Assembly: GCA_963738345.1 (NCBI GenBank)
Contig: CAVTWI010000002.1
Coordinates: forward strand, 806,001 to 870,000
Length of the DNA: 64,000 nt
Direction of reading: 5' to 3'
From: Bog-159 sp963738345
Lineage (GTDB): Bacteria > Acidobacteriota > Terriglobia > Bryobacterales > Bryobacteraceae
The position numbers and the translations under genes were made by a program. Under the pieces are notes generated by a model. That model ran no database searches. It was not told where the DNA came from and saw only the letters and a list, made by a program, of their open reading frames with translations. Each line of letters begins with the position of its first letter. Within the stretch, counting starts at the first letter, position 1. Positions 56,410 to 63,987 of the stretch are shown in pieces.

Positions 56410-56483
56410 TACCAGTACCTTCGTCACTAACGTTACGGAGGTGCTAACCTGTAGCGATTACTCTGCCTCAGAGAAAAGGATTC

Positions 56484-57242
56484 ATGCTTCAGAAAACGTC
56501 GCTAGCCACACTCTTGCTCGTCGCTTCCTGCGCCTTCGCACAACAGCAGACACCGCCGCCACAACCCCCTCCGCCTGAAGAACAGTATGTCGGACGCTTC
56601 CTGATCTATGCCGGCTATATGTTCCTCGATAGCCCCGCCATTAAGCTCTTCGAACCCGGCGTTCACATTCAGGCAGGCATGCGCTGGTCCCGCCATATCA
56701 GTGTGGGCTTCGACTACAGCCGGGGCTCGGGTAACACCACTATCGGACTTAGCCAGGCCACCACTGCGCTGCAGAATGAGTTTGGGCCGATTCTCGCCAG
56801 CGCCATCGCCGGAGGCTTAGTCCCCCAGAATTACGTGGCCGCCTTGCCGTTTAGTTCGGTAACCCAGACCTTCACAATGGGTCCCGAGTTTCCCTACCGC
56901 CATTTCAAGCGCTTCACCCCGTACATCCGGCCCTCCGCCGGTATCATCAATGAAGTCGCTACCGGACATCCGAGTGACTTTCTCACTAAGTTAGTGGTCC
57001 ACTCCGTGGCGCCCTCGGGCAAAGAAGAAGAATGGACCGCCTTCTACGGATTCGGTGGCGGCGTGGCCTTCAACGTCACCAAACATTTCAGCTTAGTGGT
57101 GCAGGCCGACCTGGTGCACGATCACCTGTTTCCCGACCTGCTCCAGAACGGCCGCAATACCATTCGCTTCTCCGTCGGACCCGGCTTCCAGTTCGGCCAT
57201 AACGTGACTAAGAAGTGGAATATTCCTGGCCACTGGGAATAA
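56484..57242 (+). CDS. Outer-membrane beta-barrel protein
   Basis: A 252-residue exported protein: signal KTSLATLLLVASCAFAQQQT, a Pro/Gln-rich linker, then alternating strands (FLIYAGYMFLDSPAIKLFEP, HISVGFDYSRGSGNTTIGLS, FYGFGGGVAFNVTKHFSLVV, TIRFSVGPGFQFGHNVTKKW) of a small OmpA/OmpX-like barrel. AAAGGA precedes the ATG. No known porin signature; role unknown. The 3' side is the sigma-54 promoter region of the sortase operon. Confidence 0.8.
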   Translation: MLQKTSLATLLLVASCAFAQQQTPPPQPPPPEEQYVGRFLIYAGYMFLDSPAIKLFEPGVHIQAGMRWSRHISVGFDYSRGSGNTTIGLSQATTALQNEFGPILASAIAGGLVPQNYVAALPFSSVTQTFTMGPEFPYRHFKRFTPYIRPSAGIINEVATGHPSDFLTKLVVHSVAPSGKEEEWTAFYGFGGGVAFNVTKHFSLVVQADLVHDHLFPDLLQNGRNTIRFSVGPGFQFGHNVTKKWNIPGHWE

Positions 57243-57412
57243 GCTCCGTTACTTTTTCGACAGCATCGCAACGATTATTCGGGAACTAGCGGGAAGTGCA
57301 CTCTCCCCATACTCCACTGCGGTAAAAAGTTCCGTTAGCTTTCGTACCCGCTGATATTCGCCTGATGTGGCGATTCTGGCGATCTCTTGACGGCTCTGTG
57401 ACTTGCGCGCCG

Positions 57413-57428
57413 TGGCACGCCGTGTGCA
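57413..57428 (+). promoter_or_regulatory. Sigma-54 (-24/-12) promoter of the sortase operon
   Basis: TGGCACGCCGTGTGCA matches the consensus TGGCACGN4TTGCA at all but one fixed position, with GG and GC ten bases apart. Transcription should start near 57440, leaving a leader of about 63 bases to ATG 57504. The rest of 57243-57503 holds no gene. Confidence 0.8.
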
Positions 57429-57503
57429 CTAATCGCAGGCGAAGGCGCTGTCCTGGCCCAAGCTTTGGATAGCATCTCACGTTAGTACAAAAGGAACTTA
57501 CTT

Positions 57504-58244
57504 ATGAGATCACAATCGTTAATTCCTATGCGCACGATGCTGTCCTGGTTGAGCGGTGTCGTCATCGCAGGCAGCGTCCTGATGACACCCGCTAAGGCCG
57601 ACCTGTGGAATAAGAAGACGGTCCTCACCGTGAATCAAACGGTTCAAGTGACAGATACTGTGCTGCAGCCAGGCCAGTATGTTCTGAAGCTGCAGGATAG
57701 CCAGAGTGATCGCCACATCGTCCAGATTTTCAATCGCGACGAAACGCATATTATCAATACAGTTTTGGCAATTCCCACGCAACGGCTGCAACCAACAGGC
57801 CACACACAGTTCACCTTCTGGGAAACACCTCCAGGTACCGCGCGCGCGCTTCGCACCTGGTATTACCCCGGCGACAACTTCGGCCAGGAGTTCGCTTATC
57901 CTAAGCATCTTCAGACTGTAGCCATGGCGACTACCGGCACCGCTACACACAACGCTGCCGCTGCCGAACCTCCGGCTTCGGCTGAGCCCGCCACTCCGCC
58001 GACTGCCATGGAAGAACAGCCGACGGCGCAATCGGAGCCCGCGCAGCCGGAACAGCCCACGGAAATGGCCCAAAACACTAACCCGCCTGCCGACCAGGCT
58101 CCGGCGGATACCACGACCCCGCAATCGACACCCAGCCAGCCATCGAGTTTGCCTAAGACGGGCAGCCCCTATCCTGCGTTTGGATTGGGAGGTGCAATGT
58201 TGTTAGGCTTGGCCGGTTTGCTCCGCTTGCGCCGCACCGCTTAA
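57504..58244 (+). CDS. Exported protein with LPKTG sortase-sorting signal
   Basis: A 246-residue putative sortase substrate. Signal segment TMLSWLSGVVIAGSVLMTPA; a globular domain at about 30-135 (KTVLTVNQTVQVTDTVLQPG, SDRHIVQIFNRDETHIINTV, TFWETPPGTARALRTWYYPG) of a type I have seen only in Acidobacteria-like hypotheticals; a Pro/Ala/Thr/Gln spacer (about 145-212); then LPKTG at 216-220, a membrane helix (FGLGGAMLLGLAGLL) and a basic tail RLRRTA. These are all parts of an LPXTG signal, rare in Gram-negatives. First gene after the sigma-54 promoter; a sortase is two genes on. Confidence 0.88.
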   Translation: MRSQSLIPMRTMLSWLSGVVIAGSVLMTPAKADLWNKKTVLTVNQTVQVTDTVLQPGQYVLKLQDSQSDRHIVQIFNRDETHIINTVLAIPTQRLQPTGHTQFTFWETPPGTARALRTWYYPGDNFGQEFAYPKHLQTVAMATTGTATHNAAAAEPPASAEPATPPTAMEEQPTAQSEPAQPEQPTEMAQNTNPPADQAPADTTTPQSTPSQPSSLPKTGSPYPAFGLGGAMLLGLAGLLRLRRTA

Positions 58245-58264
58245 GAGTACAATCAGAGGAAACT

Positions 58265-59197
58265 ATGGACCGGCGCACGGCAGTACGAAATCTGGTAATT
58301 GCCGGCGCCGTTTCTTTTGTACGGCCCGCTAGCAGTCTGGCGGCGAATGACGATCCGCCCGATTTCGTCATCCGCAGCGATGTGCGCTTGGTCCTGCTGG
58401 ATATTAGTGTAAGGAACTCCCAGGGCGGCTGGGTTTCCGGTCTCGACAAAACCAACTTCAATATCTACGAGAACGGTCAGCCGCAAGACATCACCGTCTT
58501 TGCCAACAACGATATTCCGGTCACCGTTGGCCTCATCGTCGACAACAGCCGCAGTATGATGCCTAAACGCGGCGAAGTGCTTTCCGCCGCGACCACTTTC
58601 ATCGAAGAGAGCAATCCCAAAGATGAGATCTTTGTCGTTAATTTTAACGATGTGGTCAAGCGGGGACTTCCCGCCGGCACGCTCTTCTCAGATGATGTAA
58701 AACAACTGAGGGCCGCTCTCTCCCGCGGTGTGCCCGAAGGCAAGACCGCCCTGAACGATGCCGTAGCGGTGGGCCTGCAGCAACTGGGCCAGGGGCGGCG
58801 CGACAAAAAAGCTCTCATCCTGATCAGTGACGGTGGGGATAACGCCAGCACGCATACTCGCCGGGAAATGCTCGACTTGGTGGAACGCGATCTGGCGACT
58901 ATCTACACGATCGGCTTGTTTACTCCGGACGATCAGGATCGGGATCCGGGCATTTTGAAAAAACTGGCCCACATCACCGGCGGCCTTGCCTACTTCCCCG
59001 ATAACTCAGCGGACATGACCAAAATCTGCCGGGGGATTGCGAAAGATATCCGTACGCGCTACACGGTTGGGTATGCGCCTCGGGCGGCCGACGGCAATTC
59101 GCTCAGGCATATCCGCGTGCGCGTTTCCGCGATTGGTCACGGCTCTTTAATTGCTCGGACCCGTCTGAGTTATCGTTATGAGCCGACCGCGAACTAG
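58265..59197 (+). CDS. VWA-domain exported protein of the sortase operon
   Basis: A 310-residue protein of the TIGR03436-like VWA class. Possible Tat signal (MDRRTAVRNLVIAGAVSFVR); LVLLDISVRNSQGGWVSGLD and FNIYENGQPQDITVFANND; a VWA domain with MIDAS DNSRSM, later STHTRREM and TIGLFTPDDQDRDPG; C-terminal beta part. CAGAGGAAACT precedes the ATG. It overlaps the sortase gene by 20 bp. Pilus-like or adhesion roles are common for VWA proteins next to sortases, but this is inference. Confidence 0.88.
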   Translation: MDRRTAVRNLVIAGAVSFVRPASSLAANDDPPDFVIRSDVRLVLLDISVRNSQGGWVSGLDKTNFNIYENGQPQDITVFANNDIPVTVGLIVDNSRSMMPKRGEVLSAATTFIEESNPKDEIFVVNFNDVVKRGLPAGTLFSDDVKQLRAALSRGVPEGKTALNDAVAVGLQQLGQGRRDKKALILISDGGDNASTHTRREMLDLVERDLATIYTIGLFTPDDQDRDPGILKKLAHITGGLAYFPDNSADMTKICRGIAKDIRTRYTVGYAPRAADGNSLRHIRVRVSAIGHGSLIARTRLSYRYEPTAN

Positions 59198-60152
59198 AGC
59201 CCAAAAGAGGCTGCGCTGGCTGGAGGCGTTCCTGTTCCTAGCCGGTTTTGCCGGTTTAAGCATCTGGGGCTGGTCGTACGCGCGGACATATCTTTATCAA
59301 CGCGAGGCCGACCGGGTGCTCGACACGCAGATTAACAAACGGGTCCGCCCGGAAACGGCAACTCCTGCGCAGTCGCCCACGCCGCCCCGCCGCCCGGCCC
59401 CACCCCCGAACGGAACTCTGATCGGCCGCTTGACTATTCCGCGGGTTAAGGTGCGGGCCGCGGTGCGCGAAGGCGCCGACGATGAAACCTTGGATGTCGC
59501 GCTCGGACATATTCCCGGCACGGCTCTTCCGGGGCAGTCTGGCAATGTGGGCGTCGCTGGCCATCGCGATGCGCTTTTCCGCGGCCTGCGGAATATTCGC
59601 AAGAATGACGTGATTCATTTCCAGACTGCCACCGCCAGTTACCAATATCTAGTCGACAGCACCAGCATCGTGAAGCCGAAAGACGTCGGCGTTCTGGCAC
59701 CGGGGCCCCATTCTGAAATGACGCTGGTGACCTGTTACCCCTTCAATTACATTGGCTCGGCTCCGGACCGTTTCATCGTGAAGGCGCGTCTGCTCGAGAC
59801 GCCCTTTGCGGCGCCGGTTCCAGTGACGACTTCTAAGCGCGAGGTGATGAGCGTAGAACCCAGAGCGAACGTGCATCCGCCCGCCAAGCCGGTCCAAAAA
59901 CGTTCCACTTTTCTCGTCACCAGCCGGCACACGCGCGAAGTCGCGCCGGGTATTCTGCTCGGTCTGACCTGGACCGATCCGGGCCGCCGTCGGGCCAATG
60001 GCTGGCTATGGGTCGGTGATCAACACCGTACCATCTGGCTGCGGGATCAGGCTGCCCAGCACCCTGTCTATGTTGGCGACCGGGAGTTAATGATTACCAG
60101 AGTAGATAAAAATTCCGTAGCGGGCTATCTGACCGCGCCGTTATCCAGATGA
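59178..60152 (+). CDS. Class-D-like sortase with C-terminal extension
   Basis: Transpeptidase of 324 residues. One N-terminal membrane anchor (about 16-34, AFLFLAGFAGLSIWGWSYA), a Pro-rich spacer, then the sortase barrel: IGRLTIPRVKVRAAV, catalytic His129 (VGVAGHRDALFRGLRNI), Cys186 (MTLVTCYPFNYIGSAP) and Arg198 (DRFIV). Residues about 215-324 are an extra domain not found in standard sortases (PGILLGLTWTDPGRRRANGW, VYVGDRELMITRVDKNSVAG). The LPKTG protein in the same operon is the obvious substrate. Confidence 0.93.
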   Translation: MSRPRTRAQKRLRWLEAFLFLAGFAGLSIWGWSYARTYLYQREADRVLDTQINKRVRPETATPAQSPTPPRRPAPPPNGTLIGRLTIPRVKVRAAVREGADDETLDVALGHIPGTALPGQSGNVGVAGHRDALFRGLRNIRKNDVIHFQTATASYQYLVDSTSIVKPKDVGVLAPGPHSEMTLVTCYPFNYIGSAPDRFIVKARLLETPFAAPVPVTTSKREVMSVEPRANVHPPAKPVQKRSTFLVTSRHTREVAPGILLGLTWTDPGRRRANGWLWVGDQHRTIWLRDQAAQHPVYVGDRELMITRVDKNSVAGYLTAPLSR

Positions 60153-60631
60153 GCCACCGCCGTTCTTGACGCCTCACGGTCCAAGCGGATTAGCGCGTCG
60201 GCCAGGCGGTTCACTGCTAACTCCTCGTCGCGTCGGCTATTGATTGGCCGTGGCAACGAGGCGAGTTCGAGGTGTACCAGTTCGTGCACTACGGTGACTT
60301 CCATGTCGGCAATTGCGTCGTGGCAGGAAACCTGGTATTCGGAGGCATCCAGCACTCGAATGACAGCCGATTTTTGCTTGGCGTCCCAGTGGATATTTCC
60401 CAAAGTCTTCGGCTTCAAGTCGTTCGAGCGCGATAGAACCACAGAGAGTTTCCAGTCTTCTAAGTTCATTCGCTGCTGCCAAATACCAAGCCTGCCGTTG
60501 AGGAAGCCTTCGGCTTGGGAGTCGCAGCCGCGCGTGTCTGAAGTCCGCGACGGCGGCTCCGCGAAAATCGCCGTGGCGCAGCAAAGGCAAAGGGAGAGGA
60601 GTGAGCACCCAGTTCTCAATGGGCCGAGCAT
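60125..60631 (-). CDS. Secreted protein with HExxH metalloprotease-like motif
   Basis: A 168-residue protein with signal (GCSLLSLCLCCATAIFAEPP) and a zinc-site motif VVHELVHLEL (His116, Glu117, His120) followed by an acidic helix RRDEELAVNRLADAL in the place of a third ligand (Glu136/137). The compact layout resembles SprT-like or other small gluzincin-like families, but I cannot name it. It runs against the sortase gene with 28 bp overlap of the 3' ends. Whether it is active is unknown. Confidence 0.7.
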   Translation of the reverse strand: MLGPLRTGCSLLSLCLCCATAIFAEPPSRTSDTRGCDSQAEGFLNGRLGIWQQRMNLEDWKLSVVLSRSNDLKPKTLGNIHWDAKQKSAVIRVLDASEYQVSCHDAIADMEVTVVHELVHLELASLPRPINSRRDEELAVNRLADALIRLDREASRTAVAHLDNGAVR

Positions 60632-60737
60632 TGAGAATATGATAGCGGATTTCTAAAGTAAATGGTGCTGTTCCGCACTAAACGTTTTACCGCCGCGATG
60701 TGACATAGACTGTGGTTTCCCGCGAGGAGGCGGTCCG

Positions 60738-61037
60738 ATGAAAGTAATTGCAGACCTCTGCGTGGTTCCTATCGGCATGGGGACCTCGGTGTCAAAAGAA
60801 GTGGCTGCCTGCGAGCGAGTGCTCGCGGAAGCCGGGCTAAAGACCAAACTGCACGCCTACGGCACCAACATCGAGGGCGAATGGGACGACGTTTTCGCCG
60901 CCATCAAACGCTGTCACGAGGTGGTCCACGCCATGGGCGCGCCGCGCATTTCGTCCACCTTGCGCTTTGGAACGCGGACGGACCGTGAGCAGCACATGGA
61001 GGATAAAGTCCGCAGCGTGGAGGAGAAGCTACGTTGA
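60738..61037 (+). CDS. MTH1187/YkoF-family thiamine-binding protein
   Basis: A 99-residue ferredoxin-like-fold protein: DLCVVPIGMGTSVSKEVAAC, GLKTKLHAYGTNIEGEWDDV, RISSTLRFGTRTDREQHMED. The family binds thiamine pyrimidine or related ligands. GAGGAGGCGG precedes the ATG. No thiamine gene is near. Confidence 0.92.
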   Translation: MKVIADLCVVPIGMGTSVSKEVAACERVLAEAGLKTKLHAYGTNIEGEWDDVFAAIKRCHEVVHAMGAPRISSTLRFGTRTDREQHMEDKVRSVEEKLR

Positions 61038-61041
61038 GGTC

Positions 61042-61359
61042 TCACGCCACCGCGGCCAATCCATTCTTCTCAACCAGTGACAATAATTTGAGAGAGGCAC
61101 CCGCCGGGCGCTTTTCGCCACGCTCCCATTTGCTCACCAGACTGCTGGTCACATTCAAGTAGTTGGCAAAAACCATTTGGCTGACATGTTCCCGCTCCCG
61201 GATCGCCTTAATCTCTTGTGGCGTCAGTGTCCTCACTGGGGTCAGGCACGCAGCATCGAAGCGACGCATAGTCCGCTTGTCGATAGCACCGACATCCCGC
61301 AGGGCCTCCATGGTTTCATGGACAGCCGCCATCGCATCACTTCTGTATCTTTTGCCCAT
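61042..61359 (-). CDS. HigA/XRE-type antitoxin
   Basis: A 105-residue antitoxin with a C-terminal helix-turn-helix (LTPQEIKAIREREHVSQMVF, ANYLNVTSSLVSKWERGEKR). Such HigA2-like antitoxins bind the operon promoter. The start overlaps the toxin gene by 23 bp. Pairs with the RelE-like toxin upstream; palindrome 61744-61764 is the likely operator. Confidence 0.9.
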   Translation of the reverse strand: MGKRYRSDAMAAVHETMEALRDVGAIDKRTMRRFDAACLTPVRTLTPQEIKAIREREHVSQMVFANYLNVTSSLVSKWERGEKRPAGASLKLLSLVEKNGLAAVA

Positions 61360-61726
61360 CTTCCTTTACCTCCACAAAATCGCCTCGCTTTAAAAGCTCA
61401 GCGAGTTGTTTCTCCGTTAACGCCAATACGTGTTCTGCCGCCTTCCTAAACTGCTTGAGCTCATCCGCATCGATGTTCGCCCGCTGGCTCTTGGGAAACC
61501 CATACAGAAAGAACGCCTTTGTCCCTCGGCGGAACAGGATAATCGTCCGAAAGCCGCTCGACCTTCCCTGGCCCTGTCTGGCGATCCGTTGCTTGATGAC
61601 TTCACCACCCAGATCGGCATCGATCTGGCCCATATTCGCGCGGTCCGCAGCTTCCCGGAGGGACGCGTCCGCGATTCCCTCCTTCCTTGCGAAGCGCTGA
61701 AACCACCTGGACTTAAAGATCCGCAC
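61337..61726 (-). CDS. RelE/HigB-type toxin
   Basis: A 129-residue toxin of the HigB2/RelE type: FKSRWFQRFARKEGIADASL, ADLGGEVIKQRIARQGQGRS, GFRTIILFRRGTKAFFLYGF, KSQRANIDADELKQFRKAAE. Ribosome-dependent mRNA cleavage is typical of the family. Toxin first, antitoxin second, as in HigBA. Intact, unlike the higBA remnant at 21661-22206. Confidence 0.92.
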   Translation of the reverse strand: MRIFKSRWFQRFARKEGIADASLREAADRANMGQIDADLGGEVIKQRIARQGQGRSSGFRTIILFRRGTKAFFLYGFPKSQRANIDADELKQFRKAAEHVLALTEKQLAELLKRGDFVEVKEDGQKIQK

Positions 61727-61743
61727 ATTGTGCCATACTTATT

Positions 61744-61764
61744 CTATAGCACTCAGTGCTATAG
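61744..61764. promoter_or_regulatory. Palindromic operator of the toxin-antitoxin operon
   Basis: CTATAGCAC (61744-61752), TCA, GTGCTATAG (61756-61764): nine-base perfect arms, 17 bases upstream of the toxin start. A shorter repeat AGCTC/GAGCT follows at 61763-61776. Position fits autoregulation by the HigA-type protein. Confidence 0.65.
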
Positions 61765-61869
61765 CTCAAGAGAGCTCCCAATGGAAGATGACTCAATTCC
61801 TGGATCTCGCCAGCCCGTTTCACGGCAGCACCACCTCGCTGTTGTGTAAGGGATGGATAACGACGAAAA

Positions 61870-61888
61870 GATCTGATACTATCAGATC
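61870..61888. promoter_or_regulatory. 19-bp perfect palindrome upstream of the phosphoribosyltransferase gene
   Basis: GATCTGATA-C-TATCAGATC, centred 34 bases before ATG 61913. Perfect nine-base arms with a one-base centre point to a dimeric DNA-binding protein; no regulator is identified. Confidence 0.55.
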
Positions 61889-61912
61889 GTCACCGAAAGG
61901 CAGGTATCACCG

Positions 61913-62575
61913 ATGGAATTGGTTCCCACCCAAGACGAGGTGCTGGCGCTCCTCCGCGAGACCGGGGCCCTCCAAAGCGGCCACTTCGAATGTTTGAATG
62001 GCCTGCATACCGATATCAACCTGGAGACGGCGCTAGCCATGCGCTATCACCGTAATGCCAAGACCCTGAGCGTCGGGCTAAGCCGCAAGCTGCGCGCCAA
62101 TTCCGAATTGCGCGCGCTCATTCCCGATTTGTCTATCGTATCGGCCACGTCGGCGGGCCTGCCGGTGGCCTATGGATTGTGTGAAGCGCTACGGGCTCAC
62201 CAGGTCTACTGGGCGGAGAAGGATGGGCGTGACGTGCCCATGCGCTTCCGCCAGTTCCTGGAGCCGGTGGCTGGAGAAAAGGTCGTCCTGGTCGACGACC
62301 TGCTGCGCTCCGGTATGTTGCTTACCGAAGCGCGTCAATTGCTCGAGGCGCGTGGCGCCCAGGTAGTCGCCATGGCCGTGTTAGTCTATCAGCCGACGCC
62401 GCAAACCCGCGACTTCGGCACGTTGCCCCTCTACTGTCTGGCCAAGCTGGAAGCCAGCTATTATGCCGACGCAGCCTCCTGTGAGTTATGCCGTCAACAT
62501 GTGCCACTTCACCAGGTGACCTTGGTGCGGCATGTGAAGGAACACGAGGAGCTTGTTACCGCGAGCCTCCTCTAA
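61913..62575 (+). CDS. Orotate-phosphoribosyltransferase-like protein
   Basis: A 220-residue type I phosphoribosyltransferase. The PRPP-binding motif is VVLVDDLLRSGMLLTEARQL near 122-141. Blocks ALQSGHFECLNGLHTDINLE and SATSAGLPVAYGLCEALRAH resemble PyrE. C-terminal Cys-x2-Cys (ASCELCRQH) is not usual for PyrE. It could act on another nucleobase. It precedes gdhA by 12 bp, probably one transcript; a perfect palindrome lies upstream. Confidence 0.85.
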   Translation: MELVPTQDEVLALLRETGALQSGHFECLNGLHTDINLETALAMRYHRNAKTLSVGLSRKLRANSELRALIPDLSIVSATSAGLPVAYGLCEALRAHQVYWAEKDGRDVPMRFRQFLEPVAGEKVVLVDDLLRSGMLLTEARQLLEARGAQVVAMAVLVYQPTPQTRDFGTLPLYCLAKLEASYYADAASCELCRQHVPLHQVTLVRHVKEHEELVTASLL

Positions 62576-62587
62576 TAAGGAGAAAGC

Positions 62588-63856
62588 ATGAGTACAGCCG
62601 TATTAACTCAAGAAGTCCTGAATCCTTTTGATATTGCCCAGGCGCAATTCGATATTGCGGCGGACCATCTCAAACTAGACCAGGGACTGAGAGACATCCT
62701 GAAACAACCCAAGAGACAATTGATTGTTTCCATCCCCGTGCGTATGGACGACGGGCGCATTCAGGTGTTTGAAGGCTACCGCGTACAATACAACCTGTCG
62801 CGCGGTCCCGCGAAGGGCGGCATCCGCTACCATCCGGGCGTCACGCTGGACGAAGTGAAGGCGCTGGCTGCATGGATGACTTGGAAGTGCGCCACGGTCA
62901 ACATTCCTTATGGCGGCGGCAAGGGCGGCGTGCGCGTCGATCCCAAGCAGATGTCGCAGAACGAACTGGAGCGGCTGACGCGGCGGTATGCCACCGAGAT
63001 TTCTCCCATCATCGGTACAGATCGCGACATTCCCGCCCCGGATGTATACACCAATTCCCAGACCATGGCTTGGTTCATGGACACCATCAGTATGCTGCAT
63101 GGGCACACCGAATTGGGCGTGGTGACCGGCAAACCGCTGAGTTTGGGCGGATCGAAGGGCCGGAACGAGGCCACCGCACGCGGTTGCCAATACACCACGC
63201 GCGCCGCGTGCGAACTCAAGGGCATTTCGCTCGCTAAGGCCACGGTAGCCGTGCAGGGTTTCGGCAATGCCGGCAGTATCGCCGCCAAGTTGCTGCACGA
63301 AGATGGCGCCCGTATTATCGCGGTCAGCGATTCGAAGGGCGGCATTCACAACGGCGCCGGCCTCGACCCGGTGGCGGTGATGAAGTACAAGGACGAAACC
63401 GGAACGGTGGTGGGCTTCCCGGGTTCCGACTTCATCTCCAATAAAGACCTGTTGGAGTTGAGGTGCGACGTTCTGGTACCGGCGGCGCTCGAGAATACCA
63501 TCACGATGGACAACGTGGAGCGCATACGAGCCAAGGTAGTGGCCGAAGCGGCCAACGGTCCGACGACTCCCGGCGCGGACAAAGAACTGTTTGCGCGCGG
63601 CGTATTCGTGATCCCGGACATTCTGTGCAACGCGGGCGGGGTGACGGTATCGTACTTCGAATGGGTGCAGGATTTGTATGGCTTCTTCTGGACTGAAATC
63701 GAGGTAAACCAGTATCTAGAACGGGCCATGAACGCGGCCTTCAAGGAAGTTTACGGCACGTCGGAAAGCTATCGGGTGGACATGCGCACCGGTGCTTACA
63801 TTCTGGCCGTATCCCGGGTAGCGGAAGCGACTCGCGTACGCGGCATTTTCCCGTAA
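62588..63856 (+). CDS. gdhA: Glutamate dehydrogenase (Glu/Leu/Phe/Val family)
   Basis: NAD(P)-linked oxidative deamination of glutamate, 422 residues. SRGPAKGGIRYHPGVTLDEV with catalytic Lys, VNIPYGGGKGGVRVDP, and the Rossmann GFGNAGSIAAKLL motif are present; AANGPTTPGAD and NAGGVTVSYFEWVQ follow. AAGGAGAAAGC precedes the ATG. A terminator at 63881-63920 ends the operon. Confidence 0.96.
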   Translation: MSTAVLTQEVLNPFDIAQAQFDIAADHLKLDQGLRDILKQPKRQLIVSIPVRMDDGRIQVFEGYRVQYNLSRGPAKGGIRYHPGVTLDEVKALAAWMTWKCATVNIPYGGGKGGVRVDPKQMSQNELERLTRRYATEISPIIGTDRDIPAPDVYTNSQTMAWFMDTISMLHGHTELGVVTGKPLSLGGSKGRNEATARGCQYTTRAACELKGISLAKATVAVQGFGNAGSIAAKLLHEDGARIIAVSDSKGGIHNGAGLDPVAVMKYKDETGTVVGFPGSDFISNKDLLELRCDVLVPAALENTITMDNVERIRAKVVAEAANGPTTPGADKELFARGVFVIPDILCNAGGVTVSYFEWVQDLYGFFWTEIEVNQYLERAMNAAFKEVYGTSESYRVDMRTGAYILAVSRVAEATRVRGIFP

Positions 63857-63880
63857 GTAGTTAGAGAAGCGAAAACTCCG

Positions 63881-63920
63881 GCCCGCCTGGCGCGACTCCA
63901 TCGCCCGGGCGGGCGGTTTT
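63881..63920 (+). terminator. Rho-independent terminator after gdhA
   Basis: GCCCGCCTGG (63881-63890) pairs with CCGGGCGGGC (63905-63914), one G-T wobble, loop of 14 bases, followed by GGTTTTATTT. It begins 24 bases after the gdhA stop. Confidence 0.75.
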
Positions 63921-63987
63921 ATTTGGGACGTGCGCGACCGCCCCAGGTTGCGTCATCCCGCGCAATCCTTTATGGTTAGGTTTCCCT

